Source: Streptomyces tubercidicus (GTDB lineage Bacteria > Actinomycetota > Actinomycetes > Streptomycetales > Streptomycetaceae). Taken from it: DNA of 64,000 nt. The stretch lies in contig NZ_CP114205.1 of assembly GCF_027497495.1 (NCBI RefSeq), forward strand, positions 1,302,001-1,366,000. The letters run 5' to 3'. The translations under genes and the position numbers were made by a program. Below the pieces are notes generated by a model. The model saw only the letters and a list, made by a program, of their open reading frames with translations, searched no databases and was not told where the DNA came from. Positions 1 through 8,080 of this stretch are shown here, in pieces (within the stretch, counting starts at the first letter, position 1; the number at the start of each line of letters is the position of its first letter).

Positions 1-1469
1 CGTCGGTCACCGTCTGCCTGCTGGAGGCCGGCCCCTCCGACGTCGGCGACGAGAACGTGCTGCGCCTGGACCGCTGGATGGAGCTGCTGGAGTCCGGCTA
101 CGACTGGGACTATCCGGTCGAGCCACAGGAGAACGGCAACAGCTTCCTGCGGCACGCCCGCGCCAAGGTGCTGGGCGGCTGCTCCTCGCACAACTCCTGT
201 ATCGCCTTCTGGGCCCCGGCCGAGGACCTCGACGAGTGGGCGGCGATGGGCTGTTCGGGCTGGAGCGCGGAAGACTGCTTCCCGCTCTTCCAGCGGCTGG
301 AGAACAACGACGCCCCCGGAGACCACCACGGCCATGACGGCCCGGTCGTGCTGCGCACCGTCCCGCCCCACGACCCGTGCGGCGTCGCGCTCCTGGAGGC
401 CTGCGCGACGGCCGGCATCCCGACCGCTGCCTTCAACACCGGCAGCACCGTCATCCGGGGCGCGAACTGGTTCCAGATCAACTGCCGCCCCGACGGGACC
501 CGTTCCTCCGCCTCGGTGTCCTATCTCCACCCCGTCATGGGCACCCGTAAGAACCTTGAGGTACGCACCGGACTACAGGCCAAGCGCCTGAACTTCGACT
601 CCGCACGGCACTGCACCGGCGTCGACTACCTCGCCCCCGACCTGATCCACACCCGCACCGTCCACGCCCGCCGCGAGACCGTTGTCTCCTGCGGCTCCAT
701 CGACTCCCCCAAGCTCCTGATGCTCTCCGGCATCGGCCCGGCCACCCATCTGCGCGCCACCGGCATCGAGCCGCTCGTCGACTCCCCCGGCGTCGGCTCG
801 AACCTCCAGGACCACCCGGAGGGCGTGATCATGTGGGATGCCAAGCAGCCCATGGTCCGCTCCTCCACCCAGTGGTGGGAGATCGGCATCTTCGCCGACA
901 CCGAGCCCGGTCTGGACCGCCCGGACCTGATGTTCCACTACGGCCAGGTGCCGTTCGACATGAACACCTACCGCCGCGGCTACCCCACCTCGGAGAACGC
1001 CTTCTGTCTCACCCCGAACGTCACCCGCGCCCGCTCCCTGGGCACCGTCCGGCTGCGCACCCGCGACTTCCGTGACAAGCCCAAGGTCGACCCGCGCTAC
1101 TTCACCGACGAGCACGACATCCGCGTCATGACCCACGGTCTCCGGCTCGCCCGCGAGATCGTCTCCCAGCCCGCCATGGCCGACTGGGCAGGCACCGAAC
1201 TCGCCCCGGGCCCCTCCGCCCACTCCGACGCCGAACTCCTCGACTACATCCGCACCACCCACAACACCGTCTACCACCCCGCCTGCACGGTCCGGATGGG
1301 CGCCCCCGACGACCAGGCCACCCCGCTGGACCCCCGCCTCCGCGTCAAGGGCGTCACGGGCCTGCGGGTGGCCGACGGTTCGGTGATGCCGTTCCTGCCC
1401 GCCGTGAATCCGTGCATCACGACAATGATGATCGGGGAGAAGTGCGCCGACATGATCCGGAGCGAATGA
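1..1469 (+). CDS. GMC-family FAD-dependent oxidoreductase (choline-dehydrogenase-like), 5' end outside window
   Basis: An FAD-dependent alcohol oxidase/dehydrogenase of the glucose-methanol-choline family. The reading frame is open from base 3, and its first residues (SVTVCLLEAGPSD) are the usual stretch just after the FAD-binding GxGxxG, so only a short N-terminus is missing. About 488 residues are visible. Family marks are the LGGCSSHN flavin-contact segment, the PKLLMLSGIGP signature, the catalytic region HNTVYHPACTVRMG with its active-site histidine, and the C-terminal NPCITTMMIGEKCA. The ACTVRMG and NPCIT wording resembles BetA-type choline dehydrogenases, but the substrate cannot be fixed from sequence. 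The aldehyde dehydrogenase at 2309-3907 is convergent, so the two could work in sequence without sharing a transcript. The family call is firm; the substrate is inference. Confidence 0.93.
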   Translation, partial: SVTVCLLEAGPSDVGDENVLRLDRWMELLESGYDWDYPVEPQENGNSFLRHARAKVLGGCSSHNSCIAFWAPAEDLDEWAAMGCSGWSAEDCFPLFQRLENNDAPGDHHGHDGPVVLRTVPPHDPCGVALLEACATAGIPTAAFNTGSTVIRGANWFQINCRPDGTRSSASVSYLHPVMGTRKNLEVRTGLQAKRLNFDSARHCTGVDYLAPDLIHTRTVHARRETVVSCGSIDSPKLLMLSGIGPATHLRATGIEPLVDSPGVGSNLQDHPEGVIMWDAKQPMVRSSTQWWEIGIFADTEPGLDRPDLMFHYGQVPFDMNTYRRGYPTSENAFCLTPNVTRARSLGTVRLRTRDFRDKPKVDPRYFTDEHDIRVMTHGLRLAREIVSQPAMADWAGTELAPGPSAHSDAELLDYIRTTHNTVYHPACTVRMGAPDDQATPLDPRLRVKGVTGLRVADGSVMPFLPAVNPCITTMMIGEKCADMIRSE

Positions 1470-1782
1470 CCGGGCGCCGCCGCGTCGCCGCACAGCGAAG
1501 ACCTACGAGGTGGGCTCCCTTCGCCGGCATTGTCCGGATCAGGTGCTTGGGGGTCGCCGTCCGGTCTTACGACCTTTCAGCCTCTCAGCCCGACCTTTCC
1601 TCTTGTCCTCGGCGAGAGCCATAGCTCCCTTCCCCGAGGCCAGTCCGGTCGAACTCCCTCGCTCGCCCCGTAGGCCGGTCTTCAGGATACTCCCAAACAA
1701 AGGGTATGGAACAGGCATTTTGGACATCACTTGCCCCACCGCCCCAGAAATGCGAAAAACCCCTGCTGAGCAGGGGTTCCGC
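1470..1782. other. Intergenic region between GMC gene and tRNA-Leu
   Basis: About 310 bases without a convincing gene. Short open frames exist on both strands but lack a ribosome binding site and plausible protein composition. The only clear element is the tRNA terminator at its right end. The middle (about 1680-1740) is noticeably richer in A+T than the surroundings. Confidence 0.5.
1755..1778 (-). terminator. Rho-independent terminator of tRNA-Leu
   Basis: On the minus strand, directly after the tRNA 3' CCA, there is a perfect 9-bp stem (AACCCCTGC / GCAGGGGTT) with a three-base loop, followed by a run of five T residues. It is a classical intrinsic terminator, which is less common in streptomycetes than U-less hairpins. 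Confidence 0.9.
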
Positions 1783-1870
1783 TGGTGTCCGAGGGGGGAC
1801 TTGAACCCCCACGCCCGATAAAGGGCACTAGCACCTCAAGCTAGCGCGTCTGCCATTCCGCCACCCGGAC
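1783..1870 (-). tRNA. tRNA-Leu (anticodon GAG)
   Basis: Read on the minus strand, the 88-nt sequence folds as a class II tRNA. The acceptor stem GTCCGGG pairs with CTCGGAC (one G-T pair) and is followed by discriminator A and an encoded CCA. The anticodon stem CTAGC/GCTAG encloses the loop TTGAGGT, giving anticodon GAG, which reads CUC/CUU leucine codons. A long variable arm and a normal T-arm (GGGGGTTCAAGTCCCCC) are present. A strong terminator follows at once. No attachment-site duplication was found near it. Confidence 0.96.
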
Positions 1871-2308
1871 TAGGTGTGATCTTCACGGGGCGTTCCCCGC
1901 GGCGACATGGATAACAATACCAAGGTTTCGGAGTGCCCTTCACCTGCGTATCCGCAGCCCACATAACCTCGATTTATGGGCAATGAGGGACATGTCGTTC
2001 ATCTCAGTGGTCCACACAGGCCACGTGCGCTGTCGACGCTGCGGGAGCATCTGCGGGACGGGTGGGGCCGGTGGTCGACCGGATCACCCGGGAGACGCTG
2101 CGCATGATGTCCATGTGGCGCGGCTGGTGCGGGTGGCGCGGCGGCCCGGGGTGGTGCTGCTGCTGCCGCGGATCGGGGATTCCGCTGGTGCGGCACCGCA
2201 CGCTGCTGTTGCAGGCGATGGAGCGTGCGGTGCCGGCGGGGGCGGACCGGCGGTTCGCCTCGTCCCCCGACCGGCAGGGGATCGGCTAGCGCCGGTTCCG
2301 TTCTCTGG
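1871..2308. other. Intergenic region between tRNA-Leu and aldehyde dehydrogenase
   Basis: The first 110 bases must hold the tRNA promoter (minus strand), but I could not assign -35/-10 boxes with confidence. A short GC-rich dyad (CGGGG/CCCCG) lies near 1886-1899. The rest contains the doubtful frame-interrupted coding stretch listed at 1976-2289. Confidence 0.5.
1976..2289 (+). pseudogene. Possible frame-interrupted small gene of unknown function
   Basis: Three plus-strand frames each look coding for part of this stretch. From ATG 1976 the frame reads GHVVHLSGPHRPRALSTLR and stops at about 2106. A second frame (GTG 2062 or ATG 2104) reads PVVDRITRETLRMMSMW, then a strange Trp/Cys-rich block (WCCCCRG), and ends with LVRHRTLLLQAMERAVPAG before the stop at 2289. 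A third frame reads VRVARRPGVVLLLPRIG across the middle. High third-position GC moves between frames, which is what a decayed gene with indels would show. A genuine small Cys-rich peptide in the second frame is the alternative. I recognise no family. Confidence 0.25.
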
Positions 2309-3907
2309 CTACGGCATCAAGTGGTAGTCGGGGAAGTTGCCCGGCAGGCGTTCGGAGTCCGGGCCCTCGGTGACCGCGCGGACGAGAAGTTCGCCGCCGA
2401 CGAAGGCACCGCTCCAGGAGTTGCCGAAGCCACCGAAGAGCTCATCGCGGTCGCCCCGCGAACGCGGCTTGCCGTAACCGACCTTGAAGGCGCGGATCTG
2501 CGGTGCGAGGCGGTCGTAGGTGTCCTTGTCGTCGCAGGAGAGGCTGGCGACCAGGGCGCCGTTGCTGGCGTTCATGGCGGCGAGGAGTTCCGCCTCGGTG
2601 TCCACGAGGACGAGGGTGTCGACGGGGCCGAAGGGCTCGGCGTGGTGGAGCGGGGAGGACGGGGGCGGGGCCAGGAGGGTGGTCGGCGGGAGGTAGGCCG
2701 AGGTGTCCTGGGAGGAGAGGAAGTGGCCGTCCGCCAGGCTGCCGCGGTGCAGGGGGACCGCGCCCCGGGAGATCGCCTCGGTGGTGAGTTCGGCGAGTTC
2801 CTTGGCCTTGGCGGCGTTGATCAGCGGGCCGAAGTCGAGTTCGGGGGGCGGATCGGCGGGGGCGGCGACGGCCAGGGGGTGGCCGAAGCGGACGCTGCGG
2901 ACGGCCGGGAGGTAGGCGGCGAGGAAGTCGGCGAAGGCGTCACGCTGGACGACGAAGCGGGGGTAGGCGGTGCAGCGCTGCTTGGCGTAGTCGAAGGTCT
3001 TGCGGATCAGCGGCGTCAGCGTCTGCCAGTCGGTGAAGTTCCAGATGCCCCAGGTGTTGAGGCCCTCTTGTTCGAGGATATGGCGTTTGCCGAGGTCAGC
3101 GACGGCGGTGGCGACCCGGGCCCCGGTGTCCCGGCCGCCGACGAACGACACACAGCCGATCTCGGGTGACCGTACGAGGGACGGCGACAGCTCCTTGCCG
3201 CTGCCGCTGACGAGGGTGGCCGGGACGCCTTCCCGGGCGGCCAGGGCACAGGCGAGGGTCAGACACACCAGCCCGCCGTCGGTCGGCGTCTTGGCGATCA
3301 CCGCGTTGCCGGCCAGCGCCTGCACCAGCATCGCGTGGATCAGGACCGACATCGGGTAGTTCCAGCTGGCGATATTGCTGACCGGGCCGGGCAGCGGCGC
3401 CCGGCCGTCGAGCATCCGGTCGATCTCGGCGACGTACCAGCGGACCCCGTCGATGGCCCGGTCCACGTCCGCCTGCGCGAGCTTCCAGGGCTTGCCGATC
3501 TCCCAGACGAGGAGGAGCGCGAGCAGTTCACGGTGCTCGGTCAGCGCGTCGAGGGTGGCGGAGATCCGTGCCTTGCGTTCGGCCAACGGGACCTGGCGCC
3601 AGGCCCGGTGCTGATCGAGGGAGGCGCGTACGGCATGCAGCGCGGTGTCCGCGTCGAGCCGGGGCGGGCCGGCGACGGGGCTGCCGTCGACGGGACTGGT
3701 GGCGGGCAGCGGGTGGCCGTCCGGATGCCAGACGGCGCCCCAGAGGTTGAGGGCCTGGTCGTCGCGGAACGCCTCGGGGGCCGCGGCCAGGCTGCGCTGC
3801 CAGGCGTCCTGCCAGGACGTACCGGGCTTCAGGACGAGCGTCGTGGCAGACGCGGGGCGGTCGCCACGCCGCGGGTCGGCGGGATGTGCGGGGGTGGTGG
3901 CCATCAT
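2309..3907 (-). CDS. Aldehyde dehydrogenase family protein
   Basis: A 532-residue NAD(P)-dependent aldehyde dehydrogenase-fold protein, oxidising an aldehyde to an acid. The oxyanion asparagine is in SNIASWNYPMS, the general-base glutamate in HILEQEGLN (in place of the usual ELGGK context), and the catalytic cysteine in YAKQRCTAYPR. The family's E-P-F-G-P motif is present as AEPFGPVDT. The start is set by GCGGAG placed 4-7 bases before two adjacent ATGs (3907 and 3904). The unusual sequence around the glutamate suggests a divergent subfamily. It faces the GMC oxidoreductase tail-to-tail across tRNA-Leu, and an alcohol-to-aldehyde-to-acid partnership is possible but inferred. Confidence 0.88.
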   Translation of the reverse strand: MMATTPAHPADPRRGDRPASATTLVLKPGTSWQDAWQRSLAAAPEAFRDDQALNLWGAVWHPDGHPLPATSPVDGSPVAGPPRLDADTALHAVRASLDQHRAWRQVPLAERKARISATLDALTEHRELLALLLVWEIGKPWKLAQADVDRAIDGVRWYVAEIDRMLDGRAPLPGPVSNIASWNYPMSVLIHAMLVQALAGNAVIAKTPTDGGLVCLTLACALAAREGVPATLVSGSGKELSPSLVRSPEIGCVSFVGGRDTGARVATAVADLGKRHILEQEGLNTWGIWNFTDWQTLTPLIRKTFDYAKQRCTAYPRFVVQRDAFADFLAAYLPAVRSVRFGHPLAVAAPADPPPELDFGPLINAAKAKELAELTTEAISRGAVPLHRGSLADGHFLSSQDTSAYLPPTTLLAPPPSSPLHHAEPFGPVDTLVLVDTEAELLAAMNASNGALVASLSCDDKDTYDRLAPQIRAFKVGYGKPRSRGDRDELFGGFGNSWSGAFVGGELLVRAVTEGPDSERLPGNFPDYHLMP

Positions 3908-4180
3908 GTGTCTCCGCTCTCGGTGCACGGCCGGAGGGGCAGGGTGGTGGCGCTCGTACGGCTCCCGGAGGAACCGCGTTACTGGACGGTAGTGGGCGCG
4001 GCGACACTGCGGGACGGTCCGGCTTCAGCTATGGCGAGTGTCACTCGCGGCGGGCAGCGGGGCCAGCCGGGTGAGGCGACGGTGGGGCCGGAAGGCAAGG
4101 GGGAGCCGCGCCATTCTTCGGCGCGCGGGCAGTGCCCGCACGCGTGGTGCCACGCCGTCCCTCGTGGATCGGTACGGGGC

Positions 4181-4558
4181 TCAGCCCGCGGTGGGCCCGG
4201 CCGCTTCCGCCGTTTCCTCATGCGTACGGTCGGCGATCGCCCGGTGGTGGCGGACGACCTCGCCGATAATGAAATTGAGGAACTTCTCGGCGAAGGCGGG
4301 ATCCAGCTTGGCGTCCTCGGCGAGCCGGCGCAGCCGCTCGATCTGCGCGGCCTCCCGGGCCGGGTCGGCGGGCGGCAGGCTGTGCCGGGCCTTGAGCTCG
4401 CCGACCTGCTGGGTGCACTTGAAGCGCTCGGCGAGCAGATGCACAAGGGCGGCATCGAGGTTGTCGATGCTGCCGCGCAGGTAAAGCAGCCGCTCACGGG
4501 CCGCCTCGTCGGCAACGGAGGCCGCTTCGCCGGTCGCCGGTGCTGTCCCGTCGCTCAT
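4181..4558 (-). CDS. Chorismate mutase, AroQ class
   Basis: A 125-residue all-helical AroQ-type chorismate mutase, converting chorismate to prephenate for phenylalanine/tyrosine synthesis. The arrangement of active-site basic residues is visible: LRGSIDNLD (Arg), LLAERFKCTQQV (Arg), GELKARH (Lys) and DPAREAAQIERL (Asp/Arg), with the last helix FLNFIIGEVVRHHRAI. The start is ATG 4558 (MSDGTAP); an in-frame ATG at 4621 would add 21 unconserved-looking residues. It stands alone, and the next gene upstream is divergent (marR). A secreted form is excluded because there is no signal peptide. Confidence 0.9.
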   Translation of the reverse strand: MSDGTAPATGEAASVADEAARERLLYLRGSIDNLDAALVHLLAERFKCTQQVGELKARHSLPPADPAREAAQIERLRRLAEDAKLDPAFAEKFLNFIIGEVVRHHRAIADRTHEETAEAAGPTAG

Positions 4559-5041
4559 GTGCGTCTCGCCATTCGTGGTCGTTCGGGTGCCTGGTGCGCT
4601 GTGCTGCATCGGGTGGGCCATGCCTGATCAGCTGCACATTACCCGGGCGGAGGCCGGTGACCCGGCCTGGTCTCGCGGATCGAAACGAGTCGGCCGAATC
4701 CGGCCGGGCCGGATGGCGACATCAGTAAGCCCGGTGGCGGGATCCCCCACAGATCCCGTCACCGGGCCGTTCCACACGGGCCACGTCGATCGGCCGACCC
4801 CGGATACTCCGGGCGCCCAACCCGGCCCCGGCTCAAGCACCTACCCAGCCCACGGCCCACCCATCCCTCTGTCTCGTCTCCATTTCTCCCGCGAGCGCCC
4901 CGCCGCTCCGCGACACCGATCGCGTCCGGTCAGGAGCCGCCTCGCACTCCATGAAGCCCTACAACTGTAAAGATGACGCTTGGTAATAGAGGGTCAATTG
5001 GCATATTGCCAGTCATGGTTGCCAAGCTTTAGCTTCGTAAC
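4559..5041. other. Divergent intergenic region between chorismate mutase and marR
   Basis: About 480 bases with no convincing gene; the open frames here are GC-rich shadows. The left part should hold the chorismate mutase promoter (minus strand), not resolved. The last 70 bases are clearly A+T-richer and contain the marR promoter and dyads listed separately. Confidence 0.5.
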
Positions 5042-5042
5042 A
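4999..5042 (+). promoter_or_regulatory. marR promoter with overlapping operator dyads; leaderless start
   Basis: A perfect dyad TGGCA-TAT-TGCCA (4999-5011) overlaps a -35-like TTGCCA (5006-5011). After an 18-bp spacer comes the -10-like TAGCTT (5030-5035), itself inside a second dyad AAGCT-TT-AGCTT (5024-5035). The -10 ends six bases before ATG 5042 and there is no Shine-Dalgarno sequence, so the transcript is probably leaderless. Self-repression by the MarR protein at these dyads is the natural inference. Confidence 0.6.
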
Positions 5043-5569
5043 TGACTGATGTGACGAACGATCAGGTGCCGGAAGATCTGGTGCTGGCCGAGTCGCTGCG
5101 CTGGGCGGTGTCCCGGCTGGCTTCCCGGCTGCGCGCCGAGCAGCCGGGCGCTGGTCGACCGCTGACGCGGCTGGCCGCCTCGGTGCTCGGGAATCTGCGG
5201 CACAGCGGGCCCTTGAACCCGTCGGAACTGGCCGCCATCGAAGGGCTGCAGACTCAGTCTCTGACCCGCGTGCTCAACGAGTTGGAGGACCAGGGCCGTA
5301 TTCACCGTGCGCGCAGTGAGGTGGATGCGCGCCGCCAGAACGTCCAGATCACCGAAGCGGGCCGGGAGGCTCTGCGGGAGCATGTACGCGACGGCAACGT
5401 CTGGTTGGCCGCGGCGCTGCGGCAGACGCTCTCGCCCGCCGAGCGCGGCATGCTGCGACTCGCCGCCGGGCTGCTGGAACAGGTGGCGGCGGCCGAAAGC
5501 ACCGTGGAGCGGGACCGCGGACCGGCGAAGACGCCTGCTCCGGCTGAGGGGGCGGCCCCCGCGCTATGA
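5042..5569 (+). CDS. MarR-family transcriptional regulator
   Basis: A 175-residue winged-helix MarR-type dimeric repressor. After an N-terminal helix (SLRWAVSRLASRLRAEQ) come the DNA-binding helices LNPSELAAIEGLQTQSLTRVLNELEDQGRIHR and the wing RSEVDARRQNVQITEAG, which is the family's DxRxxxxxLT segment. The C-terminal helices would form the dimer interface and ligand pocket. The last codons overlap the start of the exporter by four bases (ATGA), so the two are translationally coupled. It presumably represses both genes from the dyads just upstream and is released by an exporter substrate. The effector is unknown. Confidence 0.92.
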   Translation: MTDVTNDQVPEDLVLAESLRWAVSRLASRLRAEQPGAGRPLTRLAASVLGNLRHSGPLNPSELAAIEGLQTQSLTRVLNELEDQGRIHRARSEVDARRQNVQITEAGREALREHVRDGNVWLAAALRQTLSPAERGMLRLAAGLLEQVAAAESTVERDRGPAKTPAPAEGAAPAL

Positions 5570-6840
5570 CTGCTCACTCCACCGGAAAGGCACCGCCCCG
5601 GACGCGCCGTCCTGACGCCCCTGCCCCCGAACAGGCCAAGCTGTTACTGGTGTTGGCCGGGCTGAGTGCCGCCAGCCCGCTGGCCACGGATATGTACGTG
5701 CCGGCACTTCCCGATCTGGCACGCTCCTTAGGCACCACCGCCTCCGGCGCGCAGGTGTCCCTGACCGTCTTCCTCGTGGGCATCATCGTCGGACAGCTCG
5801 TCCTGGGGCCGCTCAGTGACGCGGTCGGCCGCCGCCCCGTCCTCGTCTGCGGATCGCTGCTGTTCGCCGCGTTCTCCGCCGGGTGCGCCCTGGCACCCAC
5901 GGTGGAAGTGCTCGACGCGGCTCGGGTCGGGCAGGGCATTACGGGAGCGGCTGGGCTCGTCGTCTCCCGAGCTGTCGTCACCGACCTCTTCGACGACCGA
6001 AAACTTCCCGCGGTCTTCGCCCGGCTGGGAGCCATCACCGCCGCGGCTCCCGTCCTGGCCCCGCTGGCCGGCGGCGCCCTGCTCCTGGCGGTCACCTGGC
6101 GCTACGTCTTCGCCCTGCTGGCCCTGGTCGGCCTGCTCCTGGCCCTGGGCGTGCTGCGCTGGATTCCTGAATCGCACCCGTCCGACGCACGGCCCACCGG
6201 CGGACTGGCGGCCAGTCTGCGCTCCATCGGGAGAGTCGCCGGGCAGCGCGCCGTGCTCACGCCGGTACTGGCGCTCGCCCTCGGCGGAGCAGCCGTCTTC
6301 GCCTATATCGCCGGGACCACCTTCGTCTTCCAGGACATCTACCGGCTCTCCCCGGCTCTCTCCAGCCTCATCTACGGCGTCAACGCCGTCGGCAACATGG
6401 CCGGCAGCCTGGCGTACGGATCGCTGGCCACCCGCCGGTCGCCTGAGGCTCTCCTCGTCCTCAGCGGTGCCCTGGCGACCGCAGGGCCGGCAGCACTGCT
6501 CGTCATCCAGACAACCGCGGGCAGCACCATGGGGCTGACCTGGCTCTGTCTGCTGATCTCCACCGCAGCATTCGGGATCTTCTTCCCCGCTGTGATCACC
6601 ATCGCGCAAAGCCGGGGGCGCACGGCTCCCGGCGCCACCTCCGCCCTCCTGGGCGGGGGCCAGTTCCTGCTGGGCGCGGCCGTCTCCCCCTTGGTCGGGC
6701 TGTTCGGGACCCACAGCCCCGCACCGATGGCGGCAGTCATGACCAGTTGCCTCAGCCTGGCCACCGTTGCCGCCCTCGCGACCGCGTTGACGGGAAGAGG
6801 GCGGGGCTCTCGGCGCGACCCACAGCGTGCAGGAGAATGA
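5566..6840 (+). CDS. MFS drug-resistance transporter, Bcr/CflA type (two TTA codons)
   Basis: A 424-residue, 12-segment major facilitator exporter of the Bcr/CflA (DHA1) type, expected to pump small drugs out by proton antiport. Marks are SPLATDMYVPALPDLA in segment 1, the loop signature GPLSDAVGRRPVLV between segments 2 and 3, and ARVGQGITGAAGLVVSRAVVTDLF in segments 4-5. It overlaps marR by ATGA. Two leucines, codons 27 (5644-5646) and 55 (5728-5730), are TTA, a codon nearly absent from vegetative streptomycete genes and read by the developmental tRNA encoded by bldA. Its translation is therefore probably late or developmentally gated, on top of MarR control. Confidence 0.93.
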   Translation: MTAHSTGKAPPRTRRPDAPAPEQAKLLLVLAGLSAASPLATDMYVPALPDLARSLGTTASGAQVSLTVFLVGIIVGQLVLGPLSDAVGRRPVLVCGSLLFAAFSAGCALAPTVEVLDAARVGQGITGAAGLVVSRAVVTDLFDDRKLPAVFARLGAITAAAPVLAPLAGGALLLAVTWRYVFALLALVGLLLALGVLRWIPESHPSDARPTGGLAASLRSIGRVAGQRAVLTPVLALALGGAAVFAYIAGTTFVFQDIYRLSPALSSLIYGVNAVGNMAGSLAYGSLATRRSPEALLVLSGALATAGPAALLVIQTTAGSTMGLTWLCLLISTAAFGIFFPAVITIAQSRGRTAPGATSALLGGGQFLLGAAVSPLVGLFGTHSPAPMAAVMTSCLSLATVAALATALTGRGRGSRRDPQRAGE

Positions 6841-6926
6841 GAATCTCAAGGCCGCCTCGCCTCCAGGGACACCGGGTGACCCGCGGCGATCCGTATCAGG
6901 GGCCGTTTGGGCCCTCGGCACATACA

Positions 6927-6951
6927 GCACCGGGCCATGCCGGCCCGGTGC
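6927..6951 (+). terminator. Hairpin terminator after the MFS exporter
   Basis: A perfect 10-bp stem GCACCGGGCC / GGCCCGGTGC with a five-base loop lies 86 bases after the exporter stop and 18 bases before fdhD. There is no T run, which is normal for actinobacterial terminators. It separates the marR-exporter unit from fdhD. Confidence 0.65.
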
Positions 6952-6969
6952 GGACGGGATTGATCAGAC

Positions 6970-7824
6970 ATGGGACGGGTCACCGAGCGACGCCGCGTCA
7001 TCCGCATCCGCGACGGTGCCGTGAGCAGCCGGCCGGACACCCTCGTCGCCGAGGAACCGCTGGAGATCCGGCTCGGCGGCAAGCCGCTGGCGATCACCAT
7101 GCGCACGCCCGGCGATGACTTCGCGCTCGCGGCCGGCTTTCTCGTCAGCGAGGGCGTGCTGGCGAGCGCCGGCGAACTGGCGAACATCGTCTACTGTGCG
7201 GGCGCCACCGAGGACGGGGAGAACAGCTACAACGTGGTCGATGTCCGGCTCGCGGACGGGGTCGCGGTTCCGGACATCAGCCTGGAGCGCAACGTCTATA
7301 CGACCTCGTCGTGCGGGCTGTGCGGCAAGGCGAGTCTGGACGCGGTGCGCACCAGCGCCCGCTGGTCCCTGGACACCTCCCCCGACACCCCGGTCCGTAT
7401 CGCACCGGCGGTGCTCAGCGCGCTGCCCGACCGACTGCGGGCGGCCCAGCGGGTGTTCGAGCGGACGGGGGGCCTGCATGCCGCGGCGCTGTTCACGACG
7501 GACGGGGAGCTGCTGGACATCCGGGAGGACGTGGGGCGGCACAACGCCGTCGACAAGATCGTCGGGCGGGCGCTGCAAGAGGGGCAGCTGCCGCTGTCCT
7601 CCTGTGTGCTGATGGTCTCCGGCCGGGCGTCGTTCGAGCTGGCGCAGAAGGCGGTGATGGCGGGGATTCCCGTGCTGGCCGCGGTGTCGGCGCCGTCCTC
7701 GCTCGCCGTCGATCTGGCCGTCGAGACCGGGCTGACCCTGGTCGGGTTTCTGCGGGGCAGCTCGATGAACGTGTACGCGGGTGAACACCGGATCGCCCTC
7801 GACGCGGCGGCCGCTACGGGCTGA
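6970..7824 (+). CDS. fdhD: Formate dehydrogenase accessory sulfurtransferase FdhD
   Basis: A 284-residue FdhD, which passes sulfur from a cysteine desulfurase to the molybdenum/bis-MGD cofactor so that formate dehydrogenase becomes active. Family marks are EEPLEIRLGGKPLAITMRTPGDD near the N-terminus, the sulfur-carrying Cys pair in TTSSCGLCGKAS (about residues 113-120), and the C-terminal REDVGRHNAVDKIVG plus SGRASFELAQKA. No formate dehydrogenase subunit lies in this window, so it acts in trans. The start ATG 6970 agrees with family length. Confidence 0.95.
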   Translation: MGRVTERRRVIRIRDGAVSSRPDTLVAEEPLEIRLGGKPLAITMRTPGDDFALAAGFLVSEGVLASAGELANIVYCAGATEDGENSYNVVDVRLADGVAVPDISLERNVYTTSSCGLCGKASLDAVRTSARWSLDTSPDTPVRIAPAVLSALPDRLRAAQRVFERTGGLHAAALFTTDGELLDIREDVGRHNAVDKIVGRALQEGQLPLSSCVLMVSGRASFELAQKAVMAGIPVLAAVSAPSSLAVDLAVETGLTLVGFLRGSSMNVYAGEHRIALDAAAATG

Positions 7825-8023
7825 GGCACGGTTCCCGGCGCGTACCGGGGCACGACCAACGGCCGCGCGGCGCTCCCTCTGCCCCGCAGCACACCCGGCA
7901 CTCACGGCGCACCCGGCTCAGTGTCTGCGGGCCGGGAGGGTGAATTCCGGCTGCGGCACGGAGAACTGACGCACGCTCCTTGTCGAGGTTCGCACGCGGC
8001 AGTAGCTTCCGTCGCGATGCACA

Positions 8024-8044
8024 TAGGACGTGGGATGTCCTGAT
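8024..8044. promoter_or_regulatory. Imperfect operator-like dyad upstream of sialidase
   Basis: AGGAC and GTCCT half-sites (8025-8029, 8037-8041) with flanking CAT/ATG symmetry form an imperfect dyad about 40 bases before the chosen sialidase start. It is placed where a repressor of a sugar-induced gene would sit. The cognate regulator is unknown. Confidence 0.35.
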
Positions 8045-8080
8045 GACCCGACGCCGATGCCTCGAAGGGCAGGCCGGACC

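Noticed and set aside
2104..2289. A Cys/Trp-rich small peptide (WCCCCRG) as a possible ribosomal peptide precursor
   Set aside because: No modification enzyme, transporter or protease gene is nearby, and the Cys run comes from a TGC repeat that reads as Leu/Val in the neighbouring, equally plausible frame.
1783..2308. tRNA-Leu as an integration site of a mobile element
   Set aside because: No integrase, excisionase or duplicated tRNA 3' end was found in the window.
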